64,000 bases of DNA from Dethiobacter sp. (GTDB taxonomy: Bacteria; Bacillota; Dethiobacteria; Dethiobacterales; Dethiobacteraceae): positions 1 to 64,000 of the forward strand of contig JAGXRN010000008.1 in the NCBI GenBank assembly GCA_018335875.1, given 5' to 3'. Both the position numbers and the translations under genes were made by a program. Positions 8,372-18,598 of the stretch are shown here, in pieces. The notes beneath the pieces were generated by a model. It was not told the origin of the DNA, made no database searches, and was given only the letters and a program-made list of their open reading frames with translations. Every line of letters starts with the position of its first letter. Position 1 is the stretch's first letter.

Positions 8372-9328
8372 CTATCTTTTAGGCAGATAATTGAGCGGAC
8401 TCACATTTTGCCCCTGCCACAGGAGTTCAAAGTGCAGGTGAGGGCCGGTAGCATTTCCTGTCTGACCCACCGCCGCGATAGAATAGCCGGCGGTCACTGC
8501 GGCACCGGTGCTTACATAAAGCTTTGAGGCATGGGCATAAAGTGATTCCCAACCATTGTTGTGATCGATTCTGAGCATATAGCCGTAGCTTGAGCGCCAG
8601 CCGGACTCAACTACTGTTCCGGCGGCTACAGCTTTAATAGGTGTGCCTGCTTTATCGGCGATGTCAATACCGTAGTGAAATCTGCCCCAACGCGGCCCGT
8701 AACCGGAAGTAATTCTCCCTTGGGTGGGCCAGATGAAGGTTGCAGGTACAGGTGCGGTACGGGGCGCCGAACGTGAAGCTACCAGCGTAACAGGTGCCTT
8801 AGCAACTGCAGTAACGGTGGCGCCGGGGACAACCAGTTTCTGTCCCGCCACCACACGGTGAGGGTCGGTGATATTATTTGCTTCAATAATAACATCCATA
8901 CTTACACTGTATCGCCGCGCCAGGTCCCAGATAGTCTCACCGCGCATAAGCTGGTGGATGACAGGGGGAGGAGGCACAGCAACCACGTTCAGTACCTGTC
9001 CTTCACGGATATAGTTTGCATTACGCAGATTATTCAGTTTTACCAGGTCATTTACGGTTGTATCGTATTTCCTTGCAATCGCGCTCAGTGTTTCACCCCT
9101 TAAGACCCGGTGTTCGGTAACAACAGGCTCTTCCGGCAGTTCTTTTTCTCCTGCCAGAATCATCAGCTGCTCCAGGTACAGGGGCGTGATACTTGGTGTT
9201 GTTTGTGCGGCCGCCTGTGCGAAGTCATAAATTCCAGATACATAAGCCAGAGCGGGTACAGGGAGCGTAAGCAGCAACCCGCACAGCGCAGTGGCAAATA
9301 CCCGGCGGCACGTAGGCAATAGTTCCAT
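8372..9328 (-). CDS. Secreted LysM-LysM-M23 peptidoglycan endopeptidase
   Basis: A 318-residue exported protein: signal peptide 1-29, LysM repeats at about 72-117 and 124-168, and a C-terminal M23 (LytM-type) domain at about 200-312. Zinc ligands are visible in HYGID (H218, D222) and HLH (297-299), and catalytic H266 in YAHAS. All zinc residues are present, so it is probably an active cell-wall or spore-cortex hydrolase rather than a degenerate activator. It occupies the place where rho lies in the comparable B. subtilis region (from memory). Confidence 0.9.
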   Translation of the reverse strand: MELLPTCRRVFATALCGLLLTLPVPALAYVSGIYDFAQAAAQTTPSITPLYLEQLMILAGEKELPEEPVVTEHRVLRGETLSAIARKYDTTVNDLVKLNNLRNANYIREGQVLNVVAVPPPPVIHQLMRGETIWDLARRYSVSMDVIIEANNITDPHRVVAGQKLVVPGATVTAVAKAPVTLVASRSAPRTAPVPATFIWPTQGRITSGYGPRWGRFHYGIDIADKAGTPIKAVAAGTVVESGWRSSYGYMLRIDHNNGWESLYAHASKLYVSTGAAVTAGYSIAAVGQTGNATGPHLHFELLWQGQNVSPLNYLPKR

Positions 9329-9418
9329 TTTTTCACCTCTCTGGAGAAAATTAATGCACCGGCTAATTCACTCCGTTTAAATAGAGATACAAGTAAGTTT
9401 TTCCCAAAATAAAAAAAA

Positions 9419-9443
9419 TATGTACAGATTGGCTCCGTACATA
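9419..9443 (-). terminator. Terminator of the cation exchanger gene
   Basis: Stem TATGTAC (9437-9443 read on the minus strand) with GTACATA (9419-9425), followed on the minus strand by a run of eight Ts. Confidence 0.75.
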
Positions 9444-9465
9444 CTCCGGCAACATTTTGGCGGGC

Positions 9466-10455
9466 TTAAAAAGCAGCAAGAAAAAGGAGGAGCAGGGCTA
9501 TGAAATAGCCAAAAACAATGGCCATGGAATCGTAACCGAGCCGGACGAAGCAGCGCTGGGAACGATAGATGAGCCCGATTACAGCCAGGCAGGTAAGAAT
9601 AATGGACATGAGCGCTGTAACAAGGTGACTGCCGCTGATTACCTGCATGATGGGGCCGGGACGGTAAAACAGGTCGGCAAAGAAGAGAATAAGAAGGTTG
9701 AAGAAATTGGCGCCGAAGATATTGCCGATAGCCATATCGAGCACTCCCAGGCGTACAGCTGTAAATGTTGTGACCACTTCGGGCAGTGAAGTTGTAACAG
9801 CGATAAAAAAGGAACCGAACAGTGTCTGCCCCATGCCTGTTTCCCTGGCGATGGCCTCGCCCGTGTCCGCCAGTATGGTTCCGGCCACAACAATGACAAG
9901 TGCGGCCAGTATAAAGAAAAAGAGAGCTTGTCCAAGCGGCCTGACAGCGCTGCTGCCCTCCAGGGCGGAGGCCTGTACGGCATGGCGCCGTTCAAAGCGC
10001 GAAAGAAGCCAGTTCCCAAGCAGATAAAAAGCCAGAATTGCCACTGTATCAAGGCCCAGCCAACCTAACCGGAAACTCGAGGGCATGAGGATATTGACGG
10101 CAACAAAGGCAGTCACCAGCATACTGAAGGTGGCCGTGAAAATATGACGCTGGCTCACTCTGGTCAGGAGCGGGCTGTTGCCATGGCTTAGGTCAATCAT
10201 GGCGATTATAAAAATATTAAACATGTTGCTGCCAAATACATTACCCACAGCTAAATCAGGGGCGCCTATAATTGCTGAGCGCCAGCTGGTTACCAACTCC
10301 GGCAACGATGTGGCAAGCGGCAGCAGGAAAACTCCGGCCCAGAGGGCGCCAAGTCCTGTATGACGGGAGATGGCCTCGGCATTACGCGTCAGGCCTGTCC
10401 CGGCCACAATAATTAAAAAGGCACTGACTAAAAATTGTATCCACAGCGTGGCCAT
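9466..10455 (-). CDS. CaCA-family sodium/calcium exchanger-like protein
   Basis: A 329-residue membrane protein with two homologous halves of about five helices. The alpha-repeat motifs are seen as ATSLPELVTS plus GNVFGSNMFN in the first half and TTSLPEVVTT plus GNIFGANFFN in the second. The family exchanges Ca2+ for Na+ or H+; the ion used here is not determined. It appears monocistronic with its own terminator. Confidence 0.88.
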   Translation of the reverse strand: MATLWIQFLVSAFLIIVAGTGLTRNAEAISRHTGLGALWAGVFLLPLATSLPELVTSWRSAIIGAPDLAVGNVFGSNMFNIFIIAMIDLSHGNSPLLTRVSQRHIFTATFSMLVTAFVAVNILMPSSFRLGWLGLDTVAILAFYLLGNWLLSRFERRHAVQASALEGSSAVRPLGQALFFFILAALVIVVAGTILADTGEAIARETGMGQTLFGSFFIAVTTSLPEVVTTFTAVRLGVLDMAIGNIFGANFFNLLILFFADLFYRPGPIMQVISGSHLVTALMSIILTCLAVIGLIYRSQRCFVRLGYDSMAIVFGYFIALLLLFLAAF

Positions 10456-10504
10456 CCATATTCCCCTTTATGTCAACACTTTGTTAATTTAACAGAGCAC
10501 AGTC

Positions 10505-11488
10505 CTAATCCTGGCAGCGTGGTTTTCTGGCCACAAAACGCGGTTTTTTGGCCAGGTAGTGGGTGGCGGTAATGTTGCGCACGGTGCCTGTAATCCCCCG
10601 CATCACCAGGGAGTGTGTTTGTGCCGTCTGCCCCAGATAGCGGACGCCGCGCAGCATGTCGCCATCGGTAATGCCAGTTGCTGCAAAAAAGATATCATCC
10701 CCTGCCACCAGGTCGTCGAGAAAGAGAAGTTTATTTTCATCGCCAAGGCCCATGCGCCTGACACGGCCGGTTTCTTCCTCACCGTCGGGCTTTAGGCGTC
10801 CCTGCAGTTCCCCACCGAGACACTTGAGGGCAGCTGCGGCAATGACACCTTCAGGCGCGCCGCCTGTGCCAAACAGGATATCCACACCGGTATCTTCTAA
10901 GGCTGTGGCAATGGCGGCTGATACATCACCGTCGCTGATTAGTTTGACACGGGCTCCCGTTGCCCTTATTTCCTCTATGATTCCCGCATGGCGCGGCCGG
11001 TCCAGAATAATGGCTGTCAGGTCGCCCACACTTTTGTTTAAGGCACGGGCCACCGCCCGCAGGTTTTCCCTCACAGGCGCATCAAGGTTGATGCACCCCT
11101 TGGCACGGGGCCCCACAGCAATTTTCTCCATGTAAATATCGGGGGCGTGAAGCAGGCAGCCACGGGGCGCCACAGCCACCACTGACAGGGCGTTGGGCAG
11201 GCCTTTGGCTACCAGGTTAGTGCCTTCCAGCGGATCCACGGCCACATCAACACACGGTTCCACACCTGTGCCGACCTTCTCCCCGATAAAAAGCATGGGC
11301 GCTTCATCCATTTCGCCTTCGCCGATTACAACAGTGCCGTCGATATGAACGGTATCAAACACTGAACGCATGGCATCCACAGCGGCCTGGTCGGCGGCTT
11401 CCTTGTCGCCCTTACCCATCAGCCGCCCGGCAGATAAAGCTGCCGCTTCAGTAACACGGACAAACTCCAGCGCCAATTCCCTCTCCAT
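10505..11488 (-). CDS. glpX: Fructose-1,6-bisphosphatase class II
   Basis: A 327-residue GlpX-type phosphatase that dephosphorylates fructose-1,6-bisphosphate in gluconeogenesis. [10 protein letters not shown] (56-65) and DPLEGT (85-90) provide metal ligands. The start is the ATG at 11488 after GGGGGAG; a 62-codon upstream extension runs into the transaldolase gene and is not native. It follows fba and the transaldolase-like gene, so an aldolase and the bisphosphatase are co-encoded. Confidence 0.94.
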   Translation of the reverse strand: MERELALEFVRVTEAAALSAGRLMGKGDKEAADQAAVDAMRSVFDTVHIDGTVVIGEGEMDEAPMLFIGEKVGTGVEPCVDVAVDPLEGTNLVAKGLPNALSVVAVAPRGCLLHAPDIYMEKIAVGPRAKGCINLDAPVRENLRAVARALNKSVGDLTAIILDRPRHAGIIEEIRATGARVKLISDGDVSAAIATALEDTGVDILFGTGGAPEGVIAAAALKCLGGELQGRLKPDGEEETGRVRRMGLGDENKLLFLDDLVAGDDIFFAATGITDGDMLRGVRYLGQTAQTHSLVMRGITGTVRNITATHYLAKKPRFVARKPRCQD

Positions 11489-11531
11489 ATTTCTCCCCCC
11501 AAATATATTAAAATCTATAGGAGAACCTTTC

Positions 11532-12185
11532 TTATTTTCCCGGCCTTTTTGCCGCTTGCCAGTCAGCAAGGAAACGTTCCACCCCCAGGTCTGTAAGCGG
11601 GTGTTTAAACATGCTTTTGAGCACGGTAAACGGGATGGTGGCCACATTGGCGCCGGCAGAGGCCACCTGGACAACGTGGAGCGGGTGGCGGATGCTGGCG
11701 GCGATCACCTGGCTTTGCAGGTTATAGCCCCTGAAAATCACACATATTTGGGAAATCAGAGCCACGCCGTCATGCCCCAGGTCATCAAGCCTGCCCAGGA
11801 AAGGGCTGATAAAAGCAGCGCCCGCCTTGGCGGCAAGCAGTGCCTGATTGAAAGAAAAAACCAGGGTAACATTTGTCTTAATCCCCAGCTCTTTTAGTTT
11901 TGTGGTCGCCTGCAGGCCAGCGGGGGTCATCGGCACTTTAATAACCACCTGCGCCCCAACAGCTGCAAGTACTTGTGCCTCAGCGACCATCTCCGCCGCC
12001 GTCGTACTGATAACTTCAGCAGATACAGGGCCGGGGACCAGCTGGCAGATTTCAGCAAGCAGGTGGTGGAAATCGCGTCCTTCGCGGGCAACCAGAGTGG
12101 GATTGGTTGTGACGCCGTCAATGACTCCCCACGTCATTGCTTCCCTGATCTCGTCTGTGTTGGCAGTGTCAAGAAACAGCTTCAC
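11532..12185 (-). CDS. Transaldolase / fructose-6-phosphate aldolase family protein
   Basis: A 217-residue short transaldolase-family protein (YwjH/TalC/FsaA type). TTNPT (26-30) and the Schiff-base lysine K83 in IKVPMT are present. The short members act either as transaldolase or as fructose-6-phosphate aldolase; the active-site differences that separate these cannot be judged safely by eye. It starts 12 bases after the fba stop and precedes glpX, the same order as in B. subtilis. Confidence 0.92.
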   Translation of the reverse strand: MKLFLDTANTDEIREAMTWGVIDGVTTNPTLVAREGRDFHHLLAEICQLVPGPVSAEVISTTAAEMVAEAQVLAAVGAQVVIKVPMTPAGLQATTKLKELGIKTNVTLVFSFNQALLAAKAGAAFISPFLGRLDDLGHDGVALISQICVIFRGYNLQSQVIAASIRHPLHVVQVASAGANVATIPFTVLKSMFKHPLTDLGVERFLADWQAAKRPGK

Positions 12186-12197
12186 TTATTTCACCTC

Positions 12198-13052
12198 TTA
12201 TGCTTGCCCGGAGCAGCCAAAAAGCCGCATTTTTTCTTTGATCACGGCTTTCATTTCTTCCTTGGCCGGCCCGAGAAGTTTTCTGGGGTCATATTCATGC
12301 GGCTGATTATGCACAACATGCTGCACTCCGCGTATAAAAGCCTGGCGCAGGTCGGTGTCTATATTTATTTTACTGATACCAATGCTGATTGCGCGTCTGA
12401 TGCTGCCGGCAGGCACACCGGATGCCCCATGGAGCACCAGCGGCGTCCCCGCCACCTTCATAATGGCTTCAAGCCTGTCAAAGTCCAGCTTGGGCTCGCC
12501 TTTATAGGGTCCATGGGCAGTGCCGATAGCTACTGCCAGGGCGTCTACGCCCGATTCCTCTACAAAACGCCTGGCCTGAGCGGGATCGGTAAATAAAGCG
12601 TCACGCTCATCCACAGAAATGTCGTCTTCGGTACCGCCGATCTTGCCAAGTTCGCCTTCAACAGAGACGCCCACTGCACGGGCAACTTCCACCACGCGCG
12701 CAGTGGCGGCAATATTGTCTTCCAGGGAATATTTTGAGCCGTCAAACATGACAGAGGTAAATCCGTGCCTGATACAGAGCATTGTCTGCTCAAAACTTGT
12801 GCCGTGATCCAGATGAAGGACGACAGGAATTGTTGACGACTCCACCGCAGCCCTGACAATGGCTGTTATGTAGCGAATACCGGCATACTTAAGTGCTCCC
12901 TGGCTGGCCTGCAAAATAACGGGCGCCCTTTCCTCTTGTGCAGCCTCAATGATGGCCTGCACAATTTCCATATTATTTGTGTTAAAAGCCCCGACGGCAT
13001 ACTTTCCCTTTTCAGCTTCCGCCAAAACTTCACGCAGCGTGGCAAATGGCAC
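12198..13052 (-). CDS. fba: Fructose-1,6-bisphosphate aldolase class II
   Basis: A 284-residue zinc aldolase that splits FBP into DHAP and G3P. HLDHG (80-84) carries the catalytic Asp and a zinc His; GTAHGPYKG and VLHGASG supply the other zinc histidines. The start is put at the GTG at 13052, which gives the usual family start (xPFATLREVLAEA) and follows AAAGGAG by 12 bases. A TTG ten codons upstream is possible but would place the SD inside the gene. It lies downstream of spo0F. Confidence 0.93.
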   Translation of the reverse strand: MPFATLREVLAEAEKGKYAVGAFNTNNMEIVQAIIEAAQEERAPVILQASQGALKYAGIRYITAIVRAAVESSTIPVVLHLDHGTSFEQTMLCIRHGFTSVMFDGSKYSLEDNIAATARVVEVARAVGVSVEGELGKIGGTEDDISVDERDALFTDPAQARRFVEESGVDALAVAIGTAHGPYKGEPKLDFDRLEAIMKVAGTPLVLHGASGVPAGSIRRAISIGISKINIDTDLRQAFIRGVQHVVHNQPHEYDPRKLLGPAKEEMKAVIKEKMRLFGCSGQA

Positions 13053-13116
13053 TGTAAAGACACTCTCCTTTGCATTATACAATGGAAATCAGAAAAAAAG
13101 ACCTTTAAAATTTACA

Positions 13117-13491
13117 CTAAGAGGCGGTGGCTGTATGCAGTTTTCTGGCAATCATATCTTTGAGTTCTTCGATATCAAATGGCTTTGAGATATGGCCGCA
13201 GGCGCCGCGCCTGGCGGCTTCCTTGAGCACTTCCAGCTCTTCATAGGCCGTCATGATCAAAATTTTAACGTGAGGCCGGATTTTTTTCAGCCGTGTCAGG
13301 GTTTCCAGCCCGTCCATCCCCGACATTTTCATATCGAGCAGCACGAGGTCAACTGGCTGGGAGCCTATTTTGTCAACGGCTTCCGCCCCACCCGCCGTGG
13401 CGAATACAATGTATCCCGCCCCGTCAAGCACTTCCAGCAGCAGTTTTCTTATGCCCACCCTGTCGTCGACAATCATAATGGTTTCTGCCAT
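13117..13491 (-). CDS. spo0F: Sporulation response regulator Spo0F
   Basis: A stand-alone 124-residue receiver domain, the same length as B. subtilis Spo0F. Acidic pair D9-D10, phospho-acceptor D53 (VLLDMKMSGMDG), T81 (IMTAYEEL) and K103 (SKPFDIEEL) are all present; DDRVGIRKLL and the KPFDIEEL tail are Spo0F-like. In Bacillus it passes phosphate from sensor kinases to Spo0B. A candidate sigma-H promoter lies upstream and fba downstream, as in Bacillus. No spo0B is in the window, so the relay may differ. Confidence 0.88.
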   Translation of the reverse strand: MAETIMIVDDRVGIRKLLLEVLDGAGYIVFATAGGAEAVDKIGSQPVDLVLLDMKMSGMDGLETLTRLKKIRPHVKILIMTAYEELEVLKEAARRGACGHISKPFDIEELKDMIARKLHTATAS

Positions 13492-13539
13492 AATATCGCC
13501 CTCCAGGAAAGAATTGCTCCGGCATACCGGACCTTAAGA

Positions 13540-13569
13540 GTATTCTCTTTCTGGATGCTTTATTCCTTT
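13540..13569 (-). promoter_or_regulatory. Candidate sigma-H promoter of spo0F
   Basis: On the minus strand AAAGGAATA (13561-13569) and GAGAATAC (13540-13547) are 13 bases apart, fitting the sigma-H consensus (RnAGGAwWW and RnnGAAT). They lie about 50-80 bases upstream of the spo0F ATG. B. subtilis spo0F is known to be sigma-H dependent. Confidence 0.6.
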
Positions 13570-13646
13570 TCTTTTGGAAAAAATTTGTCAAAACGGAAAA
13601 AAGCACATCCGTATTGAGTTTGATAAAAAAACTCATAGTTTGACTC

Positions 13647-13871
13647 AGGCCGTTCAAAAAGGATGCAGAACGCGAAGCCAGAATGCCCGGCACCGCAGGC
13701 GTATCGTGCATACGTTAGGCCTAACCCAGCGAAGCGGAGTTAAAGTACTCAACTTTGCATAAGAGGAAACACTTTTATGAGTGTAACCATTGGGTAAGCA
13801 GATTGTGTAGCATTCGCCAAAGGATGCCGGGCATTCGCAGCGACAAAGTTATGCGCCTTTTTCAACGGCCT
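13647..13871. repeat. Modular hairpin element, copy 1
   Basis: Outer arms AGGCCGTTCAAAAAGG (13647-13662) and CCTTTTTCAACGGCCT (13856-13871) pair with one mismatch; inner arms GAATGCCCGGCA (13681-13692) and TGCCGGGCATTC (13825-13836) pair perfectly. The shared tail GCAGCGACAAAGT follows the inner arm as in copies 2 and 3. A 103-bp module (13716-13818) lies in the central loop. The copy occupies much of the 594-base gene-free stretch between the spo0F promoter and the Yip1 gene; short frames here are translations of the repeat. Confidence 0.85.
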
Positions 13872-14085
13872 ATGCTTTTGACCGTTTTTGGATATATCAG
13901 GTACGCATCCGTCGAAAGAGGCTGCGCAGGGACGAATAAATCCCGGAGAACCAGTCCAACATTTGCCTGGTACGAGATTTGCGGCGAAAAAATAACATGT
14001 CAAACCCTCCCGAACTTTTCTGCATTGATAATTTTTCCGAAGATTAACGACATTATTCAACTTTATCCGGGAAGGGAAGAAGAAG

Positions 14086-14718
14086 CTAAAGAGGAAAAAA
14101 TTCCATCAGAAGCGGCATGAGAAAAGCAGCGAGAAAAAGTATAAATATAATAAGAGCGCCTATCAGTACAAGTGCAGGCAGGAAATATGCCAGGGCGGCA
14201 CGCCTTGTGGAGAAGGAATGCACCTGGCGGATAGCAGTTATTTTTAAAACTATTGACCAGACAAAGGCTACAAAGCCGGCAAGGCCGACTATGTCCACAG
14301 CCAGGTAGCGCGCCGCCAGGCTTATCGGCACCACCAGTATATACGGGAGCTGTGCGTAGCCGATTGCCGCACCCAACCGCAGGCCCCGGCCCTGTCCCCC
14401 CAGCAATTCAGCTGAAAAGTTAAGGACGGCAGACCAGAGAAAAAGAAGCAGCGGGGAGAAAACAATAATTGAAACAAGACTGAGCGCAGGCGAGGAGCGA
14501 AAGAGCATCGCCATGGCCTCCGGCGACAGGAAGCCTCCGGCGTCACCGGCATATCCGCCTGCATTGGCGGTTGCAATGGCTGTAAGGGAGGAAACAAGTG
14601 ACACAACCATATACACAACAAGCCCGTGCCAGATTGTCCGTTCAGCAGCTACACGTGCAAAGCCTTTGGCAGGCTTAAACAGCACATCATAAAAGTCATC
14701 TATAAACTGGTTTAACAA
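14086..14718 (-). CDS. Yip1-domain membrane protein
   Basis: A 210-residue protein with five hydrophobic segments (about 32-50, 72-98, 120-145, 148-162 and 175-205) and the N-terminal motif FYDVLFKPAKGF typical of bacterial YIP1-domain proteins. Function is unknown. The start is a TTG at 14718 after GGGGAAGTGA, 21 bases downstream of the sppA stop, so the two are probably cotranscribed. Confidence 0.75.
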   Translation of the reverse strand: MLNQFIDDFYDVLFKPAKGFARVAAERTIWHGLVVYMVVSLVSSLTAIATANAGGYAGDAGGFLSPEAMAMLFRSSPALSLVSIIVFSPLLLFLWSAVLNFSAELLGGQGRGLRLGAAIGYAQLPYILVVPISLAARYLAVDIVGLAGFVAFVWSIVLKITAIRQVHSFSTRRAALAYFLPALVLIGALIIFILFLAAFLMPLLMEFFPL

Positions 14719-14739
14719 GCAATCACTTCCCCACTCTTT

Positions 14740-15651
14740 TTACCGGAGCAGCATGCTCCCGTCAAACGGGCGCAGCGGCCAGGATGACGGAAGCAAATCA
14801 AAGCTGGTTCCACCAAAAAATATTTCAAGTGGTGAACGTCTGCCCAATTCCTTGACGCGGGGGCGGCCCGGTATTCCCGCCAGCCGGCCTGCAGCGTCCA
14901 CCGCATCATAAAAATCGCCCAGGCTGTCCACAAGGCCTGCCTGCAGGGCCTGACGGCCTGTAAAAATACGCCCGTCGGCAAGCTTCCGCACTTCTTCCTC
15001 GCTTAGGCCCCTACCTGCTGCCACCACATCGACAAACTGGTCAAAAATATCGTCCACCATGGACTGCAGGATGTTTCGCTCACCCTCTTCAAGCGGCCTT
15101 GATGAGCTGCCAATGTCTTTGTGTTCCCCGCTCTTGATGACATCAGTTTCAATCCCGATTTTCCTGTAGAGTTCCACCAGATTGGTCACCTCCATAATCA
15201 CACCGATACTGCCGGTGATAGTGGCAGGGTTGGCAAAAATTTCATCTGCGGCGCAAGCCACCCAGTAACCCCCGGAAGCTGCCACGTCAGCAAAAGAAGC
15301 CACCAGTGGTTTCCCCGCTTCCCGGATACGCAGTGCTTCGTTATATACTTCCTGGGAAGCGGCGGCTGTGCCGCCGGGGCTGTTGATACGAAGGACCACC
15401 GCCTTCACATCAGGATCTTCCTTGGCCAGGCGCAGCTGCCTGATCACGGCGTCAGTGCCACCCACTGCTGCCAGCAGCGTATTCTGGCCGCGGCCTCCCA
15501 CAATCATACCTTCCAGGTATACCACGGCCACAGCCGGACGCCCGGCCTCGCGCACACCATAGAGGGGCCTGGCCGCCTGGCTCAGCGACACAAGCAGTGT
15601 CAGCACTATTAAAGCAAGTATAACCAAGCTTATTATTCTTTTCTTTTCCAA
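14740..15651 (-). CDS. sppA: Signal peptide peptidase SppA, short form
   Basis: A 303-residue membrane-anchored serine protease (hydrophobic anchor 6-26) that degrades cleaved signal peptides. The nucleophile lies in AASGGYW and the catalytic lysine in IKSGEHKDIGS. The length is that of the Gram-positive single-domain enzyme. The start is a TTG at 15651 after AGAGGTG. It is followed closely by the Yip1-domain gene. Confidence 0.92.
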   Translation of the reverse strand: MEKKRIISLVILALIVLTLLVSLSQAARPLYGVREAGRPAVAVVYLEGMIVGGRGQNTLLAAVGGTDAVIRQLRLAKEDPDVKAVVLRINSPGGTAAASQEVYNEALRIREAGKPLVASFADVAASGGYWVACAADEIFANPATITGSIGVIMEVTNLVELYRKIGIETDVIKSGEHKDIGSSSRPLEEGERNILQSMVDDIFDQFVDVVAAGRGLSEEEVRKLADGRIFTGRQALQAGLVDSLGDFYDAVDAAGRLAGIPGRPRVKELGRRSPLEIFFGGTSFDLLPSSWPLRPFDGSMLLR

Positions 15652-15792
15652 CGCGCACCTCTATTCTCTTGCAACACTTAAAAAAGCAACTCCTACTATA
15701 TTATTCGTCTTGCCACTCCTTATTCCTGCTAAATTATGGAGGGCGCAAGCAGAGTTGATGCGGCAACCATAGTTCTGTAACGTGAAAATAAA

Positions 15793-15822
15793 AAAGAGGA
15801 CGCAAGTGAGCAAGTCCTCTTT
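15793..15822 (-). terminator. Ferredoxin gene terminator
   Basis: Stem AAAGAGGAC (15793-15801) with GTCCTCTTT (15814-15822), followed on the minus strand by TTTTATTTT, just past the ferredoxin stop. Confidence 0.85.
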
Positions 15823-15838
15823 CTCTGTCAGCTCTAAA

Positions 15839-16024
<186 letters not shown>

Positions 16025-16101
16025 TTACACCTTCCTTTCTGAAAAATATATGCTTGACTGCAAGAAAGATGGCAGTCACATCATTCCCTGCACATAATTA
16101 A

Positions 16102-17724
16102 TTATACGTTAGGCCGTTCGCACTGGTGGTAGTTAAGAGAAGCGGCAATAAAATCACGGAAAAGGGGATGGGAGCGGTGAGGCCGTGATTTAAACTCGGG
16201 GTGGAACTGGGTGGCCACAAACCAGGGGTGCCCTGAAAGCTCAACTATTTCCACAAGTTTACCGTCAGGGGACAGGCCTGACATGATGAGCCCTTTGTCC
16301 TGCAATCTTTCGCGCAGAACATTATTAAGCTCATAACGGTGCCTGTGGCGCTCATAAATAATTTCCTCATTGTAGGCGCTGTGGGCGAAAGTATTGTCTT
16401 TGACCTTGCAGGGATAGAGGCCAAGGCGCATAGTGCCGCCCAAATCTTCAATATCTTTCTGTTCGGGCAACAGGTCAATCACAGGATGAGTTGTATCCGG
16501 GTTAAACTCCGTGGAATGAGCGTCATCCCAGCCGCAGACATGACGGGCGAATTCTACGGTAACACAGTGCATGCCGAGGCAAATGCCAAAAAAGGGAATC
16601 TTATTTTCCCTGGCATAATTGACCGCCAGGATTTTTCCTTCAATGCCGCGGTCACCAAAACCTCCCGGCACCAGGATGCCGTCGAGGCCATCAAGTAAAA
16701 CGCTTGCACCCTGTTCTTCCACGTCTTCGGCCTGAATCCAGCGAATATCCACTTCGCAGCCATTTTCATAGCCGGCGTGATAGAGCGCCTCTGCCACACT
16801 GATATAGGCATCGCGCAGTGCCACATACTTTCCTACCAGGCCGATTGTTATTTTCTTATCCAGGCTGTCAATCCGTTTTATCAGCGACGTCCAGGCGGAA
16901 ATATCGCACTTGCGTTTTGGCAGTCCCAGCTTCTCTATCACTATATCGTCCATACCTTCATTGTGCAGCTTGAGCGGGACTTGGTAGGGGACTGATACGT
17001 CAGTGTTTTCAATGACGGCATGCGGGCCAATGTCACAAAAAAGGGCAATTTTATCCTTTATATCCCTGGAGAGCTGCTTTTGGGTGCGGCAGACGATGAT
17101 GTCGGGCTGGATACCGATGGAGCGCAGTTCTTTTACAGAGTGCTGTGTTGGCTTTGTTTTAAGCTCGCCGGTTTTGTCCAGATAGGGGATAAGAGTAACA
17201 TGAATATACATCACACTGTCTCGCCCGATGTCACTTTTCATCTGTCGAATGGCCTCAAGAAACGGCAGGCTTTCAATGTCGCCCACAGTGCCGCCAATCT
17301 CGGTTATGACCACGTCAACGTGGTTATGCTGGGCTACACGCTGGATGCGGGATTTAATCTCATTGGTAATATGAGGGATGACCTGAACCGTACCGCCGAG
17401 GAAATCGCCTTTGCGCTCCTTGCTGATGACGGACCAGTAAATCTTTCCCGTGGTAACATTGGAATTTTTGGTTAAGTTAATATCAATGAAGCGCTCATAG
17501 TGTCCCAAATCCAGGTCTGTTTCCGCCCCGTCGTCAGTAACAAACACCTCCCCGTGCTGATATGGGCTCATTGTGCCGGGGTCAAAATTTATGTACGGGT
17601 CAAACTTCTGGATGGTAACCTTCAGTCCCCGACTTTTGAGCAGACTGCCAAGAGATGCAGCTGTAATTCCTTTCCCCAATGAAGATACTACGCCGCCGGT
17701 AACAAAAATATACTTGGTTCCCAT
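16102..17724 (-). CDS. pyrG: CTP synthase
   Basis: A 540-residue full-length enzyme that aminates UTP to CTP with glutamine. The N-terminal synthetase domain starts [16 protein letters not shown] with the P-loop-like GKG and continues to about residue 267. The C-terminal glutamine amidotransferase has the nucleophile in FGICLGMH and the His-Glu pair in [12 protein letters not shown]. It begins 15 bases after the speB stop, so it appears to be the last gene of the pdaD-speE-speB-pyrG transcript. Confidence 0.97.
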   Translation of the reverse strand: MGTKYIFVTGGVVSSLGKGITAASLGSLLKSRGLKVTIQKFDPYINFDPGTMSPYQHGEVFVTDDGAETDLDLGHYERFIDINLTKNSNVTTGKIYWSVISKERKGDFLGGTVQVIPHITNEIKSRIQRVAQHNHVDVVITEIGGTVGDIESLPFLEAIRQMKSDIGRDSVMYIHVTLIPYLDKTGELKTKPTQHSVKELRSIGIQPDIIVCRTQKQLSRDIKDKIALFCDIGPHAVIENTDVSVPYQVPLKLHNEGMDDIVIEKLGLPKRKCDISAWTSLIKRIDSLDKKITIGLVGKYVALRDAYISVAEALYHAGYENGCEVDIRWIQAEDVEEQGASVLLDGLDGILVPGGFGDRGIEGKILAVNYARENKIPFFGICLGMHCVTVEFARHVCGWDDAHSTEFNPDTTHPVIDLLPEQKDIEDLGGTMRLGLYPCKVKDNTFAHSAYNEEIIYERHRHRYELNNVLRERLQDKGLIMSGLSPDGKLVEIVELSGHPWFVATQFHPEFKSRPHRSHPLFRDFIAASLNYHQCERPNV

Positions 17725-17739
17725 TCCGCTCCCCTTTCT

Positions 17740-18564
17740 TTATTTAGCGAAAGCCATCACAACTTCCCGTATAACTTTGGCTGCCAGCATGGCGGTAATT
17801 CCCGCCGGGTCATATGCGGGCGCCACTTCCACCAGGTCAAAGGCGACAACATCCAGCTCTGCAAGCAGGGGCACAGCCGCCAGGAGCTCCGCCGATGTTA
17901 TCCCCCCGGGCTCCGGTGTGCCTGTACCGGGCGCAAAAGCCGGGTCCACAACGTCGATATCAATGGACACATAGAGCGGACGGCCGCGCAGTTCTGCAAG
18001 ACAATCACGCAGAGGGCCCAATACATGAAATGGATAAAAATGGGTATGCTGATTGGCAAACTCCACCTCCTGCGGGGAGGCCGAGCGAATGCCGAACTGG
18101 TAAAGGTCAATGCCGAGATCATTATAGGCGTGGTACATGACAGCAGCATGTGAATGCGCTTCTCCCATGTAACCGCTGCGCAGATCGGCGTGAGCATCAA
18201 AATGGACTACCGCCAGGCCGGGTTTTTTGGCGGCAACAGCACGCAGCGCAGCCAGGCTGACCAGGTGTTCCCCGCCTAAAAGCAGCGGAAACTTATTGTC
18301 GCATAGGATGCCGGACACTGTTTTCTCAATGACTTCAAGACTGCGCCCCACGTTGCCAAGGGGCAGCAGAAGATCACCGGCATCAAAAAAGCTTAGTTCA
18401 CGCAGGTCTTTGTTGCTGTAGATGCTGTATTCCTCAAGTCCGGGTGAAGCGAGCCTGATGGCTTGGGGGCCGCTTCTGGAGCCCGGGCGGAAAGAACCTG
18501 TAAAGTCCATGGGAGCGCCGAGTATAACCAGGGTGGCTGACAAATAATCGTCTCCGGCGGCCAT
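17740..18564 (-). CDS. speB: Agmatinase
   Basis: A 274-residue ureohydrolase that splits agmatine into putrescine and urea. The manganese ligands are visible: GGEH (97-100), HFDAHAD (121-127) and SIDIDVVDPAFAPGTGTPEP. The start is the ATG at 18564 because of the ideal GGGGGAGG site; the frame stays open about 90 codons further but overlaps speE. The neighbours (pdaD, speE) make agmatine the most likely substrate. Confidence 0.93.
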   Translation of the reverse strand: MAAGDDYLSATLVILGAPMDFTGSFRPGSRSGPQAIRLASPGLEEYSIYSNKDLRELSFFDAGDLLLPLGNVGRSLEVIEKTVSGILCDNKFPLLLGGEHLVSLAALRAVAAKKPGLAVVHFDAHADLRSGYMGEAHSHAAVMYHAYNDLGIDLYQFGIRSASPQEVEFANQHTHFYPFHVLGPLRDCLAELRGRPLYVSIDIDVVDPAFAPGTGTPEPGGITSAELLAAVPLLAELDVVAFDLVEVAPAYDPAGITAMLAAKVIREVVMAFAK

Positions 18565-18598
18565 GTAGCCTCCCCCGCGCTCACATAAACCACCCAAA

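Noticed and set aside
13065-13079. TATAAT-based promoter for fba
   Set aside because: A minus-strand TATAAT is present but transcription from it would begin within the fba ribosome-binding site, and no -35 is visible; fba is more likely read from spo0F.
13713-13745. attC-like integron sequence (GTTAGGC next to GCCTAAC)
   Set aside because: The 12-bp palindrome GTTAGGCCTAAC contains both attC core consensus strings, but they are adjacent rather than flanking a 50-130 bp folded site, the second copy lacks the first core, and no tyrosine integrase or cassette array is present.
13749-14060. 103-codon hypothetical ORF upstream of spo0F
   Set aside because: Much of it is a translation of hairpin element copy 1; no ribosome site and no homologous domain.
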